This document shows, in pieces, positions 1 to 13,267 of a stretch of 64,000 bases of DNA. Both the position numbers and the translations under genes were made by a program. This stretch comes from Hippophae tibetana. Lineage: Eukaryota; Streptophyta; Magnoliopsida; Rosales; Elaeagnaceae. Each line of letters starts with the position of its first letter. The first letter of the stretch is position 1. The stretch is from the NCBI GenBank assembly GCA_037013495.1, contig CM072807.1, positions 9,055,001 to 9,119,000 on the forward strand, read 5' to 3'. The notes below the pieces were generated by a model that worked only from the letters and a program-made list of their open reading frames with translations, made no database searches and was not told the DNA's origin.

Positions 1-414
1 AGTTTTGGATGGAGGATTAAAAATATATAAATTGACTCTATATTTAAATATTATTTTTATATAAATTAATATTTTATTATTTTATTTTAAACAAAATTAC
101 TTATTATAAAAAACAAAGAACTAATTTATCACTTTTTGTTTCGAAGAGAGAGGCATTTTATTTTAGTTATTTTAACTCATTTTTATTTGTTTCATGATAC
201 AATCTTAATATTTAACACATATTAATAATTATTAAAGTGTTATTCATTATTCTTAAAATATACTCTCTATAAATTATATTGATTGTTCTGTCTATCAAAA
301 AATTTATTATTTATGTTTTTTTAAATAATTATCATAATCAATCATTTTCATTAACTTAAAATACATCATCATTTATTATATGAAAATTGGTTAATTTACC
401 TTAATTACCATATA
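1..414. other. AT-rich flank, no gene seen
   Basis: Very AT-rich sequence with no open frame, splice-site pattern or repeat that I recognise. It ends where the outer Copia LTR begins. Confidence 0.6.
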
Positions 415-1117
415 CGTAGGTTCTATGAGTATTTATGATATTTGTGAACAAAACGTTTAAATATAAATTAATTTATAGGTACGTCTTCAAGGTTATTATT
501 CTAAGTCAAAAAATTATCAAGCTTTAAATGAATATATTTCTGGTATATTTTTGCTCTTATATACGTTGTATTTTATATTAAATATGTAGAAACATTTAGT
601 ATATATGATACTCGATTGATTGAATATCAATATACTATGATCTAAGACCAGATATTTGATCTATATGTTCTCAGGTTTTTATTTATCGTAGCCTGAATCG
701 ATTGAAAATGGTTTAGATCGATTGATATTTTATTAATCTTTACCTTGATTGATCGATAATTCGATTGATCAAGTTCGGTTTAGATTGATTGAGCGACGAA
801 AGCTTTAACTTTAACTTAATTATTTGTTCAAGCTAAACTTTTCAATTACCATTTCATCTCTATTTTTTACTGCTTTGTGAATTAATTTTTAGACATATTG
901 GTAATTGACCTTTAACCTAATCTTTTCTATATAAACAACCCAATGCTCCATATTTCAATCAATCACATTCATTATAATTTTCTAATTATTTGTGTGCTCT
1001 TTATCTCAAATTGTTTTGCAAAAACTAAGTCATATTTTGTTCATGCTTTATTTATTTAATTATTTTGTCAAATATTATGTGGTTATATTTGATTGATTAA
1101 TATACTTATTTAATTTA

Positions 1118-1880
1118 TGTTAGAAAAAATTACAGGGTCGAAGCTAAAACACAACTAAAGTAAAATTGAGAATAATGAAAATAAAATGGATACAAATATT
1201 TTACATGAAAAACCCCCCGAACAATTTGGGGTAAAAAAACCATGGGCAAGTGTAGGAGGATTTCACTATTGTAAAATTAGGATTGCAACACATTCTCTCT
1301 AGTTACAATGAGATAACAATTCTAATCTTTATTATAATAGGAGAAATAACTCTCTCACAAAATAAAGAAAATATTACTTACAAAGAACGAACGAAATTTT
1401 CCTGACTAAGTAGTAACTCACAAGATAACTCTCACAAAGATTTTTACTATCCTTCTTATGGATTCTATCTAATTCATTTGCACTTATCTTTTGCACAAAT
1501 GAAACAAACTATTTATAGGCAACATCCTTGAAGAACTTGTGGTAGCCAAGACTACATGTTCATCTCCACTTTGAATGGACAAGAAATTAGTGCTCCACAT
1601 TGAATGAACAAAAAATTAGTGCTCCACATTGAATGAACAAAAAATTAGTGCTCCACATTGAATGCACAAGAAATTAGTGCTCCACATTGAATGCACAAGA
1701 AATTAGTGCTCCACATTGAATGCACAAGAAATTAGTGCTCCACATTGAATGCACAAGAAATTAGTGCTCCAATAGCATCCTTAATCAAATGGCTTCTATG
1801 TTTCCTACTTTATCAATTAGCAAAATATAATATTAAACCAAGTAAGTGGCTTTACCACTAAACAAGGTCATCAATTATCA
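1118..1880 (-). repeat. 3' LTR of the nested Copia element
   Basis: 763 bp, bounded by TGTTAG on the left and ATTATCA on the right. It aligns throughout with 5851-6487 but is 126 bp longer, nearly all of it from an expanded 29-bp tandem repeat. Confidence 0.9.
1571..1770. repeat. 29-bp tandem repeat, about 6.9 copies, inside an LTR
   Basis: The unit is ATTAGTGCTCCACATTGAAT followed by GCACAAGAA (29 bp). The right-hand LTR has the same array at 6303-6386 with only about 2.9 copies. Copies in the middle of the left array are nearly identical, which suggests recent expansion by slippage or unequal exchange. Confidence 0.9.
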
Positions 1881-4800
1881 CATTCTCCTACTTAAAGTCA
1901 TTTATGTAATCCTTCCATCCTTCCTCACTTTCCAAATCCATGCTTGTTTATGTTTTCGCTAGACCACATAAGGATCTACACCATTTAAACTTGTCAGTGT
2001 TGATTGGATTGGTCATAACATATGTTAGGTTCTCATCGGTGTGAACCTTCTGCATATCCACACTACCTTTTTCCACTACTTCTCGAACAAAGTGATATTG
2101 AACCCTTATGTGCTTTGTCCATGAATGAAAAGATGGATTCCTTGCAATGTACAAAGCACTCTGATTGTCACAAAATAGAACAATCTTCTCCTGCTTGTAC
2201 CCGAGCTCCTCCAATAACCTCTGTATCCAGGCTGCTTCCTTGCAAGCTTGTGTAGCTGCCATGTATTTTGCTTCCGTTGTAGATAGAGCTACAACTGATT
2301 GCAGTTTAGATACCCAACTTACAGCTCATCCTATAAGTGTAAACACATAACCTGTAGTAGACTTGCTTTTCTTGAAATCCCTTGCAAAATTTGAATCAAC
2401 AAAGCCTTTGACAATAAGATCTGATCCTCTGTAACATAATGCAGCATTTGAGGTTCCTTTGATGTATCTTACAACCCTTTTCATAGTATTCCAATGCTCT
2501 CCTCTAGGATTTTCCATAAACCGACTAACTATTTCCACTGCTTGTGCAATGTCTGGTTTTGTACATATAATGGCAAACATTAAACTTCCCACTGCTGATG
2601 CATACGGTACTCGAGACATCTCTCTCCTCTCTGCTTCATTGCTAGGACACATGCTTCAGGATAATTTGAAATTAATAGGAAATGGGGTAGAAATTGGCTT
2701 ACTATCTTGCATGTTGAAGTGTCGTAAGATCTTATTGAAATAGTTCCTCTAAGAAAGCCAAATCTTCCTATTATTTCTCTCTCGGTGAATCTACATCCCT
2801 AGAATCTTGTTGTTGGTCCTAAGTCCTTCATATCAAACTCCCTAGCCAATTATGCCTTCAATTCTTGGATTTGATCTATGTTGAGGCATGCTACCAATAT
2901 GTCATCCACATAAAAAATAAGATAAAAAAACTATTATCACCATCAAACTTTTTGAAGTACGTACAATGGTCTGAATTGAGTATGTTGTATACAAGGCTAA
3001 TAATGAAGGAATCAAATACCTTGTACCAATACTTCGGCGTCTATTTGAGACCGTATAGAGATTTGTTCAACCTGAAAACCAAGTTCTCCTTTCTTGTTTC
3101 AGCAAAACCTTTTGGTTGGAGCATATAGATTTCTTCTTCAAGTTCTCCATGAAGAAATGCAGTTTTTACATCCAATTGCTCCATATGTAAATCAAACGTA
3201 GCACACATAACTAGGACTATTCTGATTTTTGTAAGTCGAACTATCGGGGAAAATATCTCGTTGAAATCAATACCTTCTTTCTAAGCGAATCATTTTACCA
3301 CCAATCTTGTACGAAATTGTTCCACTTGGTCATTGTTATCCCGTTTGATCTTGTAGACCTATTTGTTACCTATGGTTTTTCTCCCATATGGTAAAGGTAC
3401 CAGTTCCTAAGTCTTGTTCTTATGTAGAGCTTCAATTTCTTCCTACATTACTGCCATCCATAAAGACACATCTGAGCTACTTGTAGCTTCTTTGAAAGTT
3501 GAGGGCTCTTCATCCTCCGTTAAAAGACAGTATGCAACATTGCTCTCTGTAATATACTCTGAATTCCAAGATTACGACCTTCTCTCACGAGTTGACCGAT
3601 GAACTTCTGAAGACTCGAACTCAACTGGTTCTTGTACCTCGTGCTCTGGTGTTGCTTCAGGAGAAACTGGAATTTCTTGTACCAGATTATTTTCCATCTG
3701 TATTATTATAGTCTTTGAAACCTCTTTCGATGTGCTATCGTGTCCATTTGTTTATAGTAGTTGATCTTCTACAAAGATCACATCCATGTTGAAAATAACC
3801 TTGTGGGTAATGGATCCCATAGGATATACCCTTTTCACTTCTTCAGCATACCCCAAGAATATACACCTCATACATTTCAGATTCAACTTTGTTCTTTCTT
3901 GGGCATTGTACATCACATATGCAGGACATCCAAAAGAATGTAAAGTAAAGTAGTTTGCTGGCTTACCAGTCCATATCTCCATCGGTGTCTTTAAATCAAT
4001 TGTTGTTGATAGCGACCGATTTATCACATAACAAGCGGTTTTGCCTACTTCTGTTTAAAAAGAGTTGGATTGACCTACAGTCCTTAACATAGCTCTCATT
4101 TTTTTTGAAAGAGTTCTATTCATCCGCTATGCCACTCCATTTTGTTGAGGCATGTATTTGACTGTGAACTGTCGTTTAATACCTTCATGCTTGCAAAAAG
4201 CAAGAAACTCGTTGTCTGTGTACTCTTTTCCATTATCTGTCCTCAAGCACTTGATATTTTTCTCAGATTCAAGTTCCACCTGCGCTTTGAAGTATTTGAA
4301 TACCGGAAATACATCTGACTTCTTCTTGATTGGATACACACAACATCTCTTAGAATAATCATCAATAAAAGACACAAAATACTTTCCTCCTCCTAGAGAC
4401 ATTTTTGGTGACTCTCATACATCAGAATGAATCAAGTCTAGAATACATTTACTCTTGGCATCAGATCTATTAAACTTCAATCTATGCTGCTTACTTGTAA
4501 CACAATGCTCATAGAAAGGTAGATTTATCGATTTGAGCCCTAGAAGTTGCTTTCTATTGAAGAGAATCTTCAAACCTCGTTCTGATATGTGACCTAGTTT
4601 GAGATGCCTTATCTTCGTCGACTTTTCTCCCTTGTTGATTGACGCGACACACACATCAGCTTCCTCTATTGTTTCTCCTATTAGTATTAATAGATTCGTC
4701 TCGATCTTTTCTGCCTTCATAACCACAAGTGCACCTTTGACAATTTTCATGAGCCTATTTTCAATATGGGTCTTCCTCAGTCCTTTCGCGTGTCGTACCT

Positions 4801-5850
4801 CTTGAATAATGCGAATTGTACCATCAAACATCTTTATCTTGATAGTAACAATACCAGCGATCTCCAAATCATGATCATCGCCCATGTGTACAGAACCTCC
4901 TAAGATTGGTTCATATTTGTGAAACCATTCTCTCTGAGATGTCATGTGCCATATTGCTCCTGAGTCTAATAATCAAATATCAACGAATTTATTTCTACCT
5001 CTAACTATCGTTGTTGTCGCGCTATATAGAACTTCACCATCATTTAAGGCATTTGACACAACAATCCTTCTTGACATGCCATTTCTTGCCACAGTTGTAG
5101 CACTTGAAATTCTTCTTATTTCTCGATTTTGATCTACCATGATTTTGACTCCCACTGGGGCCACGTTCCGTTTATCTTCCTCTCGTCATTGTCAAAGCTT
5201 TCTCTTTTTGCGAACCTACCTATCTGACTTCCTTATTTTTACACCTGATTTCTTCTTCCAAAACATCGACAGTAATTTTGTCGAAGATTAGATAGTCCGT
5301 GAGGATGTTGTTCGTCAGGTTGATGATGAGTTGATCATATGAGTAAGGTATAATTTGTAATAGAAGCTCCGCACATTCAGATGTCTCTATTGTGTAACCC
5401 ATTGATGTAAGTTGCGAAAATAGAGTATTCAAAATATTGATGTGGTCGATCACCGATGTGGATTCCATCATTCGAAGAGTGTACAATCTCCTCTTTAAGA
5501 AGATCTTATTATGTAGTGACTTGGCCTCGTACAGTCTTGTTAGAGTATCCCAAATCTCCTTTGTAGTCTTCTTTTCTGTCACACTAGATAACACTCCATC
5601 AGCTAGTGCTAAGTATAGATCAATAATTACATTGTCGTCCATCTTGTTCCACTTGCTGTCATCAGTAATCTCTGCGAGCTTTTCTCCAATTGCTGCCAAA
5701 CAATTATCTTTCCTTAAAATTGCCTTAATTTTCATTTTCCACAATGAGAAATTACTCCTGTTGAACTTCTCAACATGGAACTTTGTCGTAGTCTACATCT
5801 CGTTCACAACGATCTACTTCAAACCCCTCAACTAATTACTCTGATACCAC

Positions 5851-6487
5851 TATTAGGAAAAATTATCAAGTCGAAGCTAAAACACAACTAAAGTGAAATT
5901 GAGAATAATGAAAATAAAATGGACACAAATATTTTACGTGGAAAACGCCCCGAACAAATTGGGGTAAAAAAATCACAGGCAAGTGTAGTAGGATTTCACT
6001 ATTGTAAAATAAGGATTACACCACCTTCTCTCTAGTTACAATAAGATAATAATTCTAATATCTATTGTAATAGGAGAAATAACTCTCTCACAAAAAGGAA
6101 AACTATTACTTACAAAGAAGGAACAAAATTTCTCTTTCTAAGTAGTAACTCACAAGATAACTCTCATAAAGACTTTTACTATCTTTCTTATGGATGCTTT
6201 CTAATTCATTTGCACTTATCTTTTGCACAAATGAAACAAGCTATTTATAGGCAGCATCCTTGAAGAACTTGTGGTAGCCAAGACTCCATGTTCATCTCCA
6301 CTTTGAATGGACAAGAAATTAATGCTCTATATTGAATGAACAAGAAATTAGTGCTCCATATTGAATGCACAAGAAATTAGTGTTCCAATAGCATCCTTAA
6401 TTAAATGTCTCCTACTTCATCCATTAGCAAAATATAACATTAAACCAAGTAAGTGGCTTTACCACTAAACAAGGCCATCAATTATCA
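5851..6487 (-). repeat. 5' LTR of the nested Copia element
   Basis: 637 bp, homologous along its whole length to 1118-1880. It is followed immediately, in element sense, by the tRNA-Met-type primer-binding site. Confidence 0.9.
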
Positions 6488-9084
6488 TAATTTATGATAT
6501 TATGATTACATGTTTAAATAGCTTCTTCTTGATTAGTTTCTTAAATATTTTGTTCAAATAATTTTGTGTATAATCATAATTATTTGATTTGATTATTTAA
6601 ATTTAAATAAGTTATCTTTACTGAACTTGTGCTTTAACTTTTATTCTATGGTGTTAATTCTAATTTAATTGATATTTTATTAAATCATCTAATTAGGGTT
6701 TTTTATTATTCAATCTACTCTAATACACACTTTGTATTTGTATTATTGTACTAACTTTTTAGGTATTGGTTGAATAGGTTTGATTTCTCGTGTCACTCAA
6801 GTCATCAAAACTTTAGTACGGATTCGAATACCTATTCTGTGGAGATTGTGAAAGAAGTAACAGTTTGTAAGTAGATTAATTAGGGGTTTTATCTTGGAGG
6901 ATAATATAAGTCTTGGCCTTGTAATTAAACATTATTTTCATAGTGGATAGTTAGATGGCTTGGTGGACCGGTAGCTTTCTCCTTCGGTCATTGTTATGGT
7001 TTAGGTTGTTTTCACCTAAAATATCATGTGTTAATCCTTATTTATTTTTGCTTTATTTTATTTACACAATATTTTATGTCTAGTCATTTATGAAATTACT
7101 TGATCCTCCTCTAGTTAATTAGAACTGTAACTAAAAAAATTCATTTGGTATCAGAGCGGGTCATTAAATATACTTAGTATGTCTCATAACCTTAATATAT
7201 ATCATTTGATAGATGGTTCGTCTACAATCTGTGCTCCTTTCTTTGATGGGTTTAACAACTCATACTCATATAAGAGTCTTTTTACGTTTTATAGATGAGA
7301 GTGTTTGGAACTCTGTTATTTATAGTTGGGAACCACCTACGTTACCAAATATAATGTTGTCACTCTTAAACTTATAAGTGAATGAACTATTGAAAATAAA
7401 ACTAGTAGTAAATGGAACTAAAAAGGTATAAATGCTATCTTTAATGCTGAGGTTGCTGATAAATTTGATCGTATCTCTAATGTTGATACTACAAAGCATG
7501 CCTTGGATATTTTAGAGGTTACTCATAAGGGCACCACATAAGTTAAGTAAACTAAACTTCTCACGCTCGGTACTTAATTTAAAAATCTTAAAATGAAAGA
7601 AGATGATATATTTTTGAATTTTATGTTAAACTATATGATATTACTAACACATTTACCATTCTTGGAGAGAAAATTAATGATTTCATGATAATTTGAAGGA
7701 TTATCTGATCACCACCATATCAATTTCATGTAAAGGTTATTTTCATTGATGAAAGTAATGATGTAAACATCATCAAAATAGAGGAACTCATTGAATCATT
7801 TCAAACCTTTGAGATGAGCTTTCAAACACCTCCAAGGAACAAAGATATTGCTTTCAAAACCATAATGATTGATGATGATGATAATGAAAATGAAGACGAT
7901 GACAAAGAATTGAAACTCTTAGCCAAAGGACTCAAGAAAATCTTCAACTATAACAATTCAAAAAGTAATTGGCAACCAATCCATTCAAGGGATCAAAATC
8001 CAAGATAACTTAAATCTATGAGATTCGATGGTAAGAAAACTAAACCCATTTGACCTAAATGTTTTCAATACAATGTGATTGATCATTCTACAGTTGAGTA
8101 TGCTAATAAAAAGAAAATAACTGGAAGAGCCTTGAATGCTATACTTAGTGATTCAAAAAGTGACAATGACAATCCTAACGACTTAGAAAATTATAGCACC
8201 AATTATTTGGCATTTATCGCAACTACTGCTATATACTCCAGTAAGTTTGACATTGATTCAGATTATAAAAAAAGTGATTCTAAATTCTTACTAAATAAAT
8301 TTAATGCTAATAGTCTTGATGAAATGTTTATAAATTTAGTAGAGTGTAAGAGATAAAAGAATAAATTACTACTCGAAGTAATCAAATTAAATGATAAATT
8401 TAAATCCTATGAAGTAAATTCTTCCATCTTAGAAAAAGAAAAAAACTTAATTAAGCTACTTGAATGTATTGATGGTTTGAATGCAAGTCTTTCAGGTCTT
8501 AAACAAGAAAATAAGAATTTTGTGCATAAACTTGAACAATTAAAAAAAGCTACGAAGAGATTAATTATTAGAGTTGAATGGCTAAACAAATTTTTTTACT
8601 ATGAAAACCCTTTTGGAGACAAGAGAGGGCTAGGCTACACAAAATTTACAACTAAGTTTGTAAAACCCTCCAACCTTTCTTTTTCACAGGCTACACATAT
8701 AGCTTCAACATTAAAAAAATTGTTATAAGGCCTTCTAACTCTACTTATACAGTTATTAATTATGCACAATGAATTGATACACCTTTGATTGATAAAACTG
8801 TTATGTTTGTGCCTATTTGTTATCATTGTATATTTTTGTTATAAGGCCTTCTAACTCTACTTAAGTGTAGATTTTTGTTTACAGTTGCCCATGTTGTTAA
8901 TCCTTTTCATGATTTTAGTTATATGACTCATAATTATCATCCATCTATGAATATTGCATTCAATAATTATGTTAGAAAGCATGAAGTTATTGGTTCAGAG
9001 AGGCAAGTAAAATTTAACACATTTAATTATAGTATTAATTATCATCATCCTATCATACATGTTGTATTTTCGTTTAGAATAAAT

Positions 9085-9500
9085 GTGTCAAAAGGTTAAC
9101 CTAATAGGTAGAGATACCCATATACTTTATAAACTGTACCGTAATGTTATCTCTAATCAATGTGAGACTCCATTATCCTTAAAATTCCCCTCAAAGTATG
9201 GGTCTTTGTCTCTTGTAAAGCTTACCACTTCATATTTATAACCTATTTAATTATATTCTATTTGGGTCAATTATCATTTTTTTATTTTTACAAGGCCTAT
9301 TTCATTTTTTTATGAGGTGAGGCCTAAGGTTTTTGGCCCAATTGACTCAAGCTTTAATAATATATCAAAGTTTATAAGAAATATGTGTCTTTTAATTCCA
9401 AAAGGTTAATCCAATAAGTACAGATAACCATAATTCTTATAAACTCTACTATAATGTTATCTTTAATTAATGTATGATTCTATTATCCTTAAAAGAATGT
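9085..9500 (-). repeat. TRIM-like pair of direct repeats inside the outer Copia element
   Basis: Two imperfect direct copies of about 95-100 bp (about 9085-9183 and 9390-9490). Both run from a CAAAAGGTTAA-like end to a CCATTATCCTTAA-like end and are separated by about 210 bp. The first is followed by a pyrimidine tract with CCCCTC, as a minus-strand polypurine tract would look. The pattern resembles very short LTR pairs known as TRIMs. No clear primer-binding site survives, so the class is an inference. Confidence 0.45.
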
Positions 9501-11119
9501 GAAATCTAAATATAAATCTAAGAATATGCCAATGACAACCAAAGTAGTTGAATTCCAATCCAAAAATATAAAGAAACCAAAGTTCAAGAAAATTTAAGTT
9601 AGGAAAGATTGTTTCTTTTTGGTTACCTAACCATCTTTTGTTAGTCATCTATGTATTTTTGTTTGTATACTTAATTAACCCCATGTAAGCATCTTCATTA
9701 GATTTTTTTTATTGATGGTTTTTTAGCTTTAATAAAAAATAAAAAATAAAAAAGGGAAGAAGTAGGCTTGTTTTGACATTGACATGAATTTTATATACTA
9801 CTCTCATATAATTATAATTCTTTTAATTGACTTTACATTGTGAAAATAGATATTTTGATTTGTGTATTTACATATTTTTCACATATGGAGGTCGATATTG
9901 ACATGAAACTACTCATATACTCACTGGACATATATGCATATCATGCTTAAAGTTTATGATTAATATTATGAGATTTTAGGACTTGAGATAACTTTGTCTA
10001 TAAAATTATGTTTGAGCTCTGTCTTTCACTTTATAAAATGCTACTATAGAGAGACATTTAGTTTTGAAATGACTACCTACTGTGAGGTGTGAAGCTACCA
10101 CAGTGAACGAATAGTGCTATTTCACAACTAGCGTGGAAGTCATCATACTAGGTTTTTTTCTTGTGCATATTTTCTTAAAAAAATAATAATAATATTCAAG
10201 AAAAAAATACAAAAGCTTTTGAAAACACAAAAAAGAGAGTCATAAATGATTATACAAAAAGAAAATAAATAATCAATCTTTCACAAAAAAAGAAATAAGA
10301 AAAAGGGAAATTCAAAAATAAAAATATCGATTAAAATTATCTCTTAGTGTGTAAATTTTATTTTGTACAAGTAAGAATTCATTGTAATTTTTCATGATAG
10401 ATGATATTTTTTCTTGAATCTTTTATGACTATTCATAAATGAATAAATTGATATATTATTATAGTTCAAACATATATTTTATTTTTGGTGATTGTTAATA
10501 TGCAACTATATGTATTAGTATGTTTGTGTATCTTGTCTATATACTTATACTTTTAATGGATAAACAAAAATTTAAACAAAAGTAATTTCTCAACTAAGTA
10601 TTTTGTTCTATAAATTTTTGTTCTATTCTAATTTATTTAGAAGAGTCATAGAACTTAGGAGGAGTTACATTCATTAAATACATTGCTTACTTGCTCGTAT
10701 TTTTTTTCTTTACTTCATGATTATATTACTTATTTGTATGACAAAAAGACAAAGAGTTAATGGAAGAAATACTTAAATGGGGGAGGATCACACAAAGGGT
10801 GAACACATTGAGAGTTGTATTCTATTCAATGTCACACATGAGGGAGTAATACTTAAATGTTCTATCTATGATTACTCATGACTAACGTTTATTTCTTCGT
10901 TTTTTTGCTATTATATACATTGAACTAATAAATAATGAGTCTTTCTAGAAAAATTGTGTACCTATTTTGTGTTTTTTTTTTGTTATGAGCTGTCAAGATT
11001 CAAGCAAAAATGATTTCACCTAATCATAAGATAGTTTCATTATGTAAAATTTCCATTTCCTATGAGAGTGATGTAGTGATAGAGAGGTTTTATCGCATTA
11101 ATATGTTAAAGGGAGAGAT
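9500..11119. other. Decayed internal region of the outer Copia element
   Basis: AT-rich and without a long open frame. Around 9500-9650 a short stretch resembles the region between gag and pol of SIRE-type elements. An A-rich block lies at 9730-9760 and another at 10180-10320. It ends at the purine tract preceding the 3' LTR. Nothing else is recognisable. Confidence 0.4.
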
Positions 11120-11261
11120 TGTAAGATTTATGAGTATTGACGATATTTGTGAATAAAACGTTTAAATGTAAATTAGTCTTTAGACACTTCTTCGAGGTTA
11201 TTATTCAAGCTGAAGAAACTACTAATCTTCAAATGAACATAATTCAGATATACTTCTTGTT

Positions 11262-11965
11262 AAATAAGGTGGCCCAAAACTTAAGTCTATCCTAAAGCCC
11301 AATAATTTTAGAAACCCTTCTATTGTATACACACATATATATGTATTTGTAGTTTATGTAAAATTCAGTAGCTGATAAAGAGCAAATAAAGAAGAGTTGC
11401 TACCAAAACAGAGAAGAAAGCTCCCTGCACAGCCAACGCCATTTCCACTACTGTTATTTCATTCTTTTTAGCTCCCATGTTACAAGCCTTAGCCTCCATC
11501 TTGTCTAGTACCACTAGACATCAAGGCTGTTTTGCACCATCCATCAGTAGTGGAGCTGTTACTTGTTCAACAGATTTAAGGAATGGTTGGTAAAATATGC
11601 AGTAAGCAGCTAATGTTATTTGTATGGTAATATTTGATTAAATAACAGGTTTGTTAATTTATCTTGTTATATATTACCAGTAAATTAGAGGGTTATTTTG
11701 TGGGTGTATTTTGAATTTTGGTATATTTTATGAAGCTCTCTGAATATTCGTGTTTGTATCTCCATTTGATTATTAGTGGATTTTTCTCGGTATACTGTCG
11801 TCAGTGGAGTAAATTTTTCACAATGAAAAGTTGAATCACTTAAATTATTATGTGCTATTTATTTTTCTCATTGCTTATTGTTGTACTGTTACCCATAATT
11901 ATTTATTTGTGCAACCAAATTGGACACAAACTTCGCTTCCACAAGTGCTAATTCATATCACTCAT
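11262..11965. other. About 700-bp insertion of unknown origin in the outer 3' LTR
   Basis: The two outer LTR copies align up to about 11261 and again from GTTCTTATGCACG (11966). The intervening 700 bp has no counterpart in the 5' LTR. It is less AT-rich in the middle (11400-11600) than its surroundings. I see no terminal repeats or coding frame of known type. Confidence 0.5.
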
Positions 11966-12120
11966 GTTCTTATGCACGTTAAATTTCATATTAGACATAG
12001 AGGAATATTTAATATATAGGTTACTCGATCGATCGAGTAATGATTAGATCAATCGATGAAGTAGATTGATCGATTATCAATCTATTATGATCTAAGTCTT
12101 CTCAGATCGATTTTAAAATT

Positions 12121-13100
12121 GTGGTTATTCTCTTTTTTTGGGCATGCTTCCTTCTTTAACACATATTTGTCAAAAATCCATATCTTCCCTTCTTCTAGTT
12201 CTTATTTTGTCTCTTAGCTTTTAGAATACGTTCTTTTCGGATGGAAAATAAATTTATAGAAAACAAAAGGCGATAAACCATATGAATTACTAAACCAGTT
12301 TGATTTGAAGAGTTAGTTGTGACAAATTATGTCAAGAAATGTGCAAGTATAAAACTACTTAGTAGATATGAAGCGAAGAAATTGGGATAGATGTATCTAT
12401 TGTATTGCTCATGATAGTATAAAATTGTACTGAATTTTTCAAACCAGAGTTACCTTTATTTTGTTGACAGCGAGCATTTATTGGCTACTGAAGCATGAAA
12501 TTAAATGGTTTAGTATCTACTTTTACTCAGCACTTGGCTTGATTTATAGAAGTATATGGGCCACAATTTTTTCTTGACATTGTTTAATGTTCATTTTCTA
12601 ATCAATTAATTTTTAGAAGGATACGAGCAACCATTTCTTCATAACTCCATAGATAAGGGTGCTTGACCTAGGAAACTTGATGATGAGTGACCCCTTGGAA
12701 GTCCCTGGTCCTGCATATTCTACATGTTCTTCACGGTCTAAAGAAAATGTTTAGTATATATGAATCAAAGAAATTGAATTGGATGCAAATTACACTAAAA
12801 CATTTGAGACCTAGAGTTACCTTTACTTTTTTGTGATATAAAGAAAATGTTGGCATGGTAGGGAAGATAGGATGCAGCTCTGCCATTACCATAACACACG
12901 AAGATGACCATATTATTACTGAAACAAGAACTAAGGATTTCTAATGCAAGTATTGATTTCTTAAGGTATAAGCATTAATGAATGATTAGGAAGGAAAAGA
13001 TATCACCTTTTCATTTTAAATGTTTGACTTTTATTACTCTGAGCTTTAAAATTTTTTTTTTTGAATTGTTGATGAGAAGTGTCATGTGTTGTTAATTCAG
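12121..13100. other. Intergenic, unassigned
   Basis: No convincing gene. Short moderate-GC patches occur near 12640-12740 and 12840-12920; they may be further remains of the reticulon gene that follows, but I could not match them. Confidence 0.35.
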
Positions 13101-13267
13101 ATCTTTGCCTCCCCTTCCTGATCTGGAAATCTCAGAGGATGCTGTTGTGATTGTTGCTGATGTGCTACGCTTGTGGGTTAATCATGTTTTAGTTGCTGCA
13201 AAAGAGATTGCGCGCTGTGAACAGAAATTTTAGAGTCTCTTCAATTTCCTTACCCTTCTTTACACTG
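13101..13267 (+). pseudogene. Reticulon-like (RTNLB) gene fragment
   Basis: After a good 3' splice site (GTTAATTCAG) the frame reads RSLPPLPDLEISEDAVVIVA and continues through WVNHVLVAAKEIARCEQK. This matches the start of the reticulon-homology domain in the larger plant RTNLB proteins (RTNLB17/18/21 type, PPLPDLEISEE). The next recognisable piece, in another frame, reads SLFNFLTLLYTG before a GT donor at 13268 and corresponds to the end of the first membrane hairpin. About 20 residues between them are missing and the frame shifts, so this is a relic. Reticulons shape tubular ER membranes; this copy could not make a full domain. No other exon was found nearby with confidence. Confidence 0.55.

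Larger units (their letters stand above)
1118..6487 (-). mobile_element. TNT1/Tork-like Copia retrotransposon, broken, nested
   Basis: A Copia element read on the minus strand, so its 5' LTR is the right one (5851-6487) and its 3' LTR the left one (1118-1880). Next to the 5' LTR is a primer-binding site (CTCTGATACCA on the plus strand, 5839-5849); next to the 3' LTR is a purine-rich tract (reverse complement of about 1881-1893). Domains in element order: gag of the UBN2 type (5744-5220), zinc knuckle and protease (about 5160-4930), integrase (about 4700-3750), reverse transcriptase (about 3700-2330) and RNase H (2262-1948). The LTRs start TG and end CA. A 7-bp direct repeat TAATTTA flanks it (1111-1117 and 6488-6494). 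By eye the LTRs differ at roughly 9% of aligned sites, so the insertion is not recent. The coding region has many breaks. Confidence 0.9.
415..12120 (+). mobile_element. Decayed SIRE-like Copia LTR retrotransposon, nested and truncated
   Basis: A fossil long-LTR Copia element on the plus strand. The 5' LTR begins near 415 and resumes after the nested element, 6495 to about 7140. It is followed by a primer-binding site matching initiator tRNA-Met (TGGTATCAGAGC at 7146) and gag-like sequence (about 7200-8730), including a long acidic and coiled-coil-like stretch after a degenerate zinc knuckle. Most of pol is missing. A purine tract (about 11109-11119) precedes the 3' LTR at 11120. That LTR matches the 5' copy over its first 140 bp and again around 11966-12115, then is lost. 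Both LTRs carry degenerate ATCGAT-type motifs. Heavily broken and old; older than the Copia element inside it. SIRE assignment rests on the long LTR (about 1.35 kb) and gag type and is an inference. Confidence 0.7.

Noticed and set aside
1571-1770. CRISPR-like array
   Set aside because: Units are contiguous with no unique spacers, and lie in a plant LTR.
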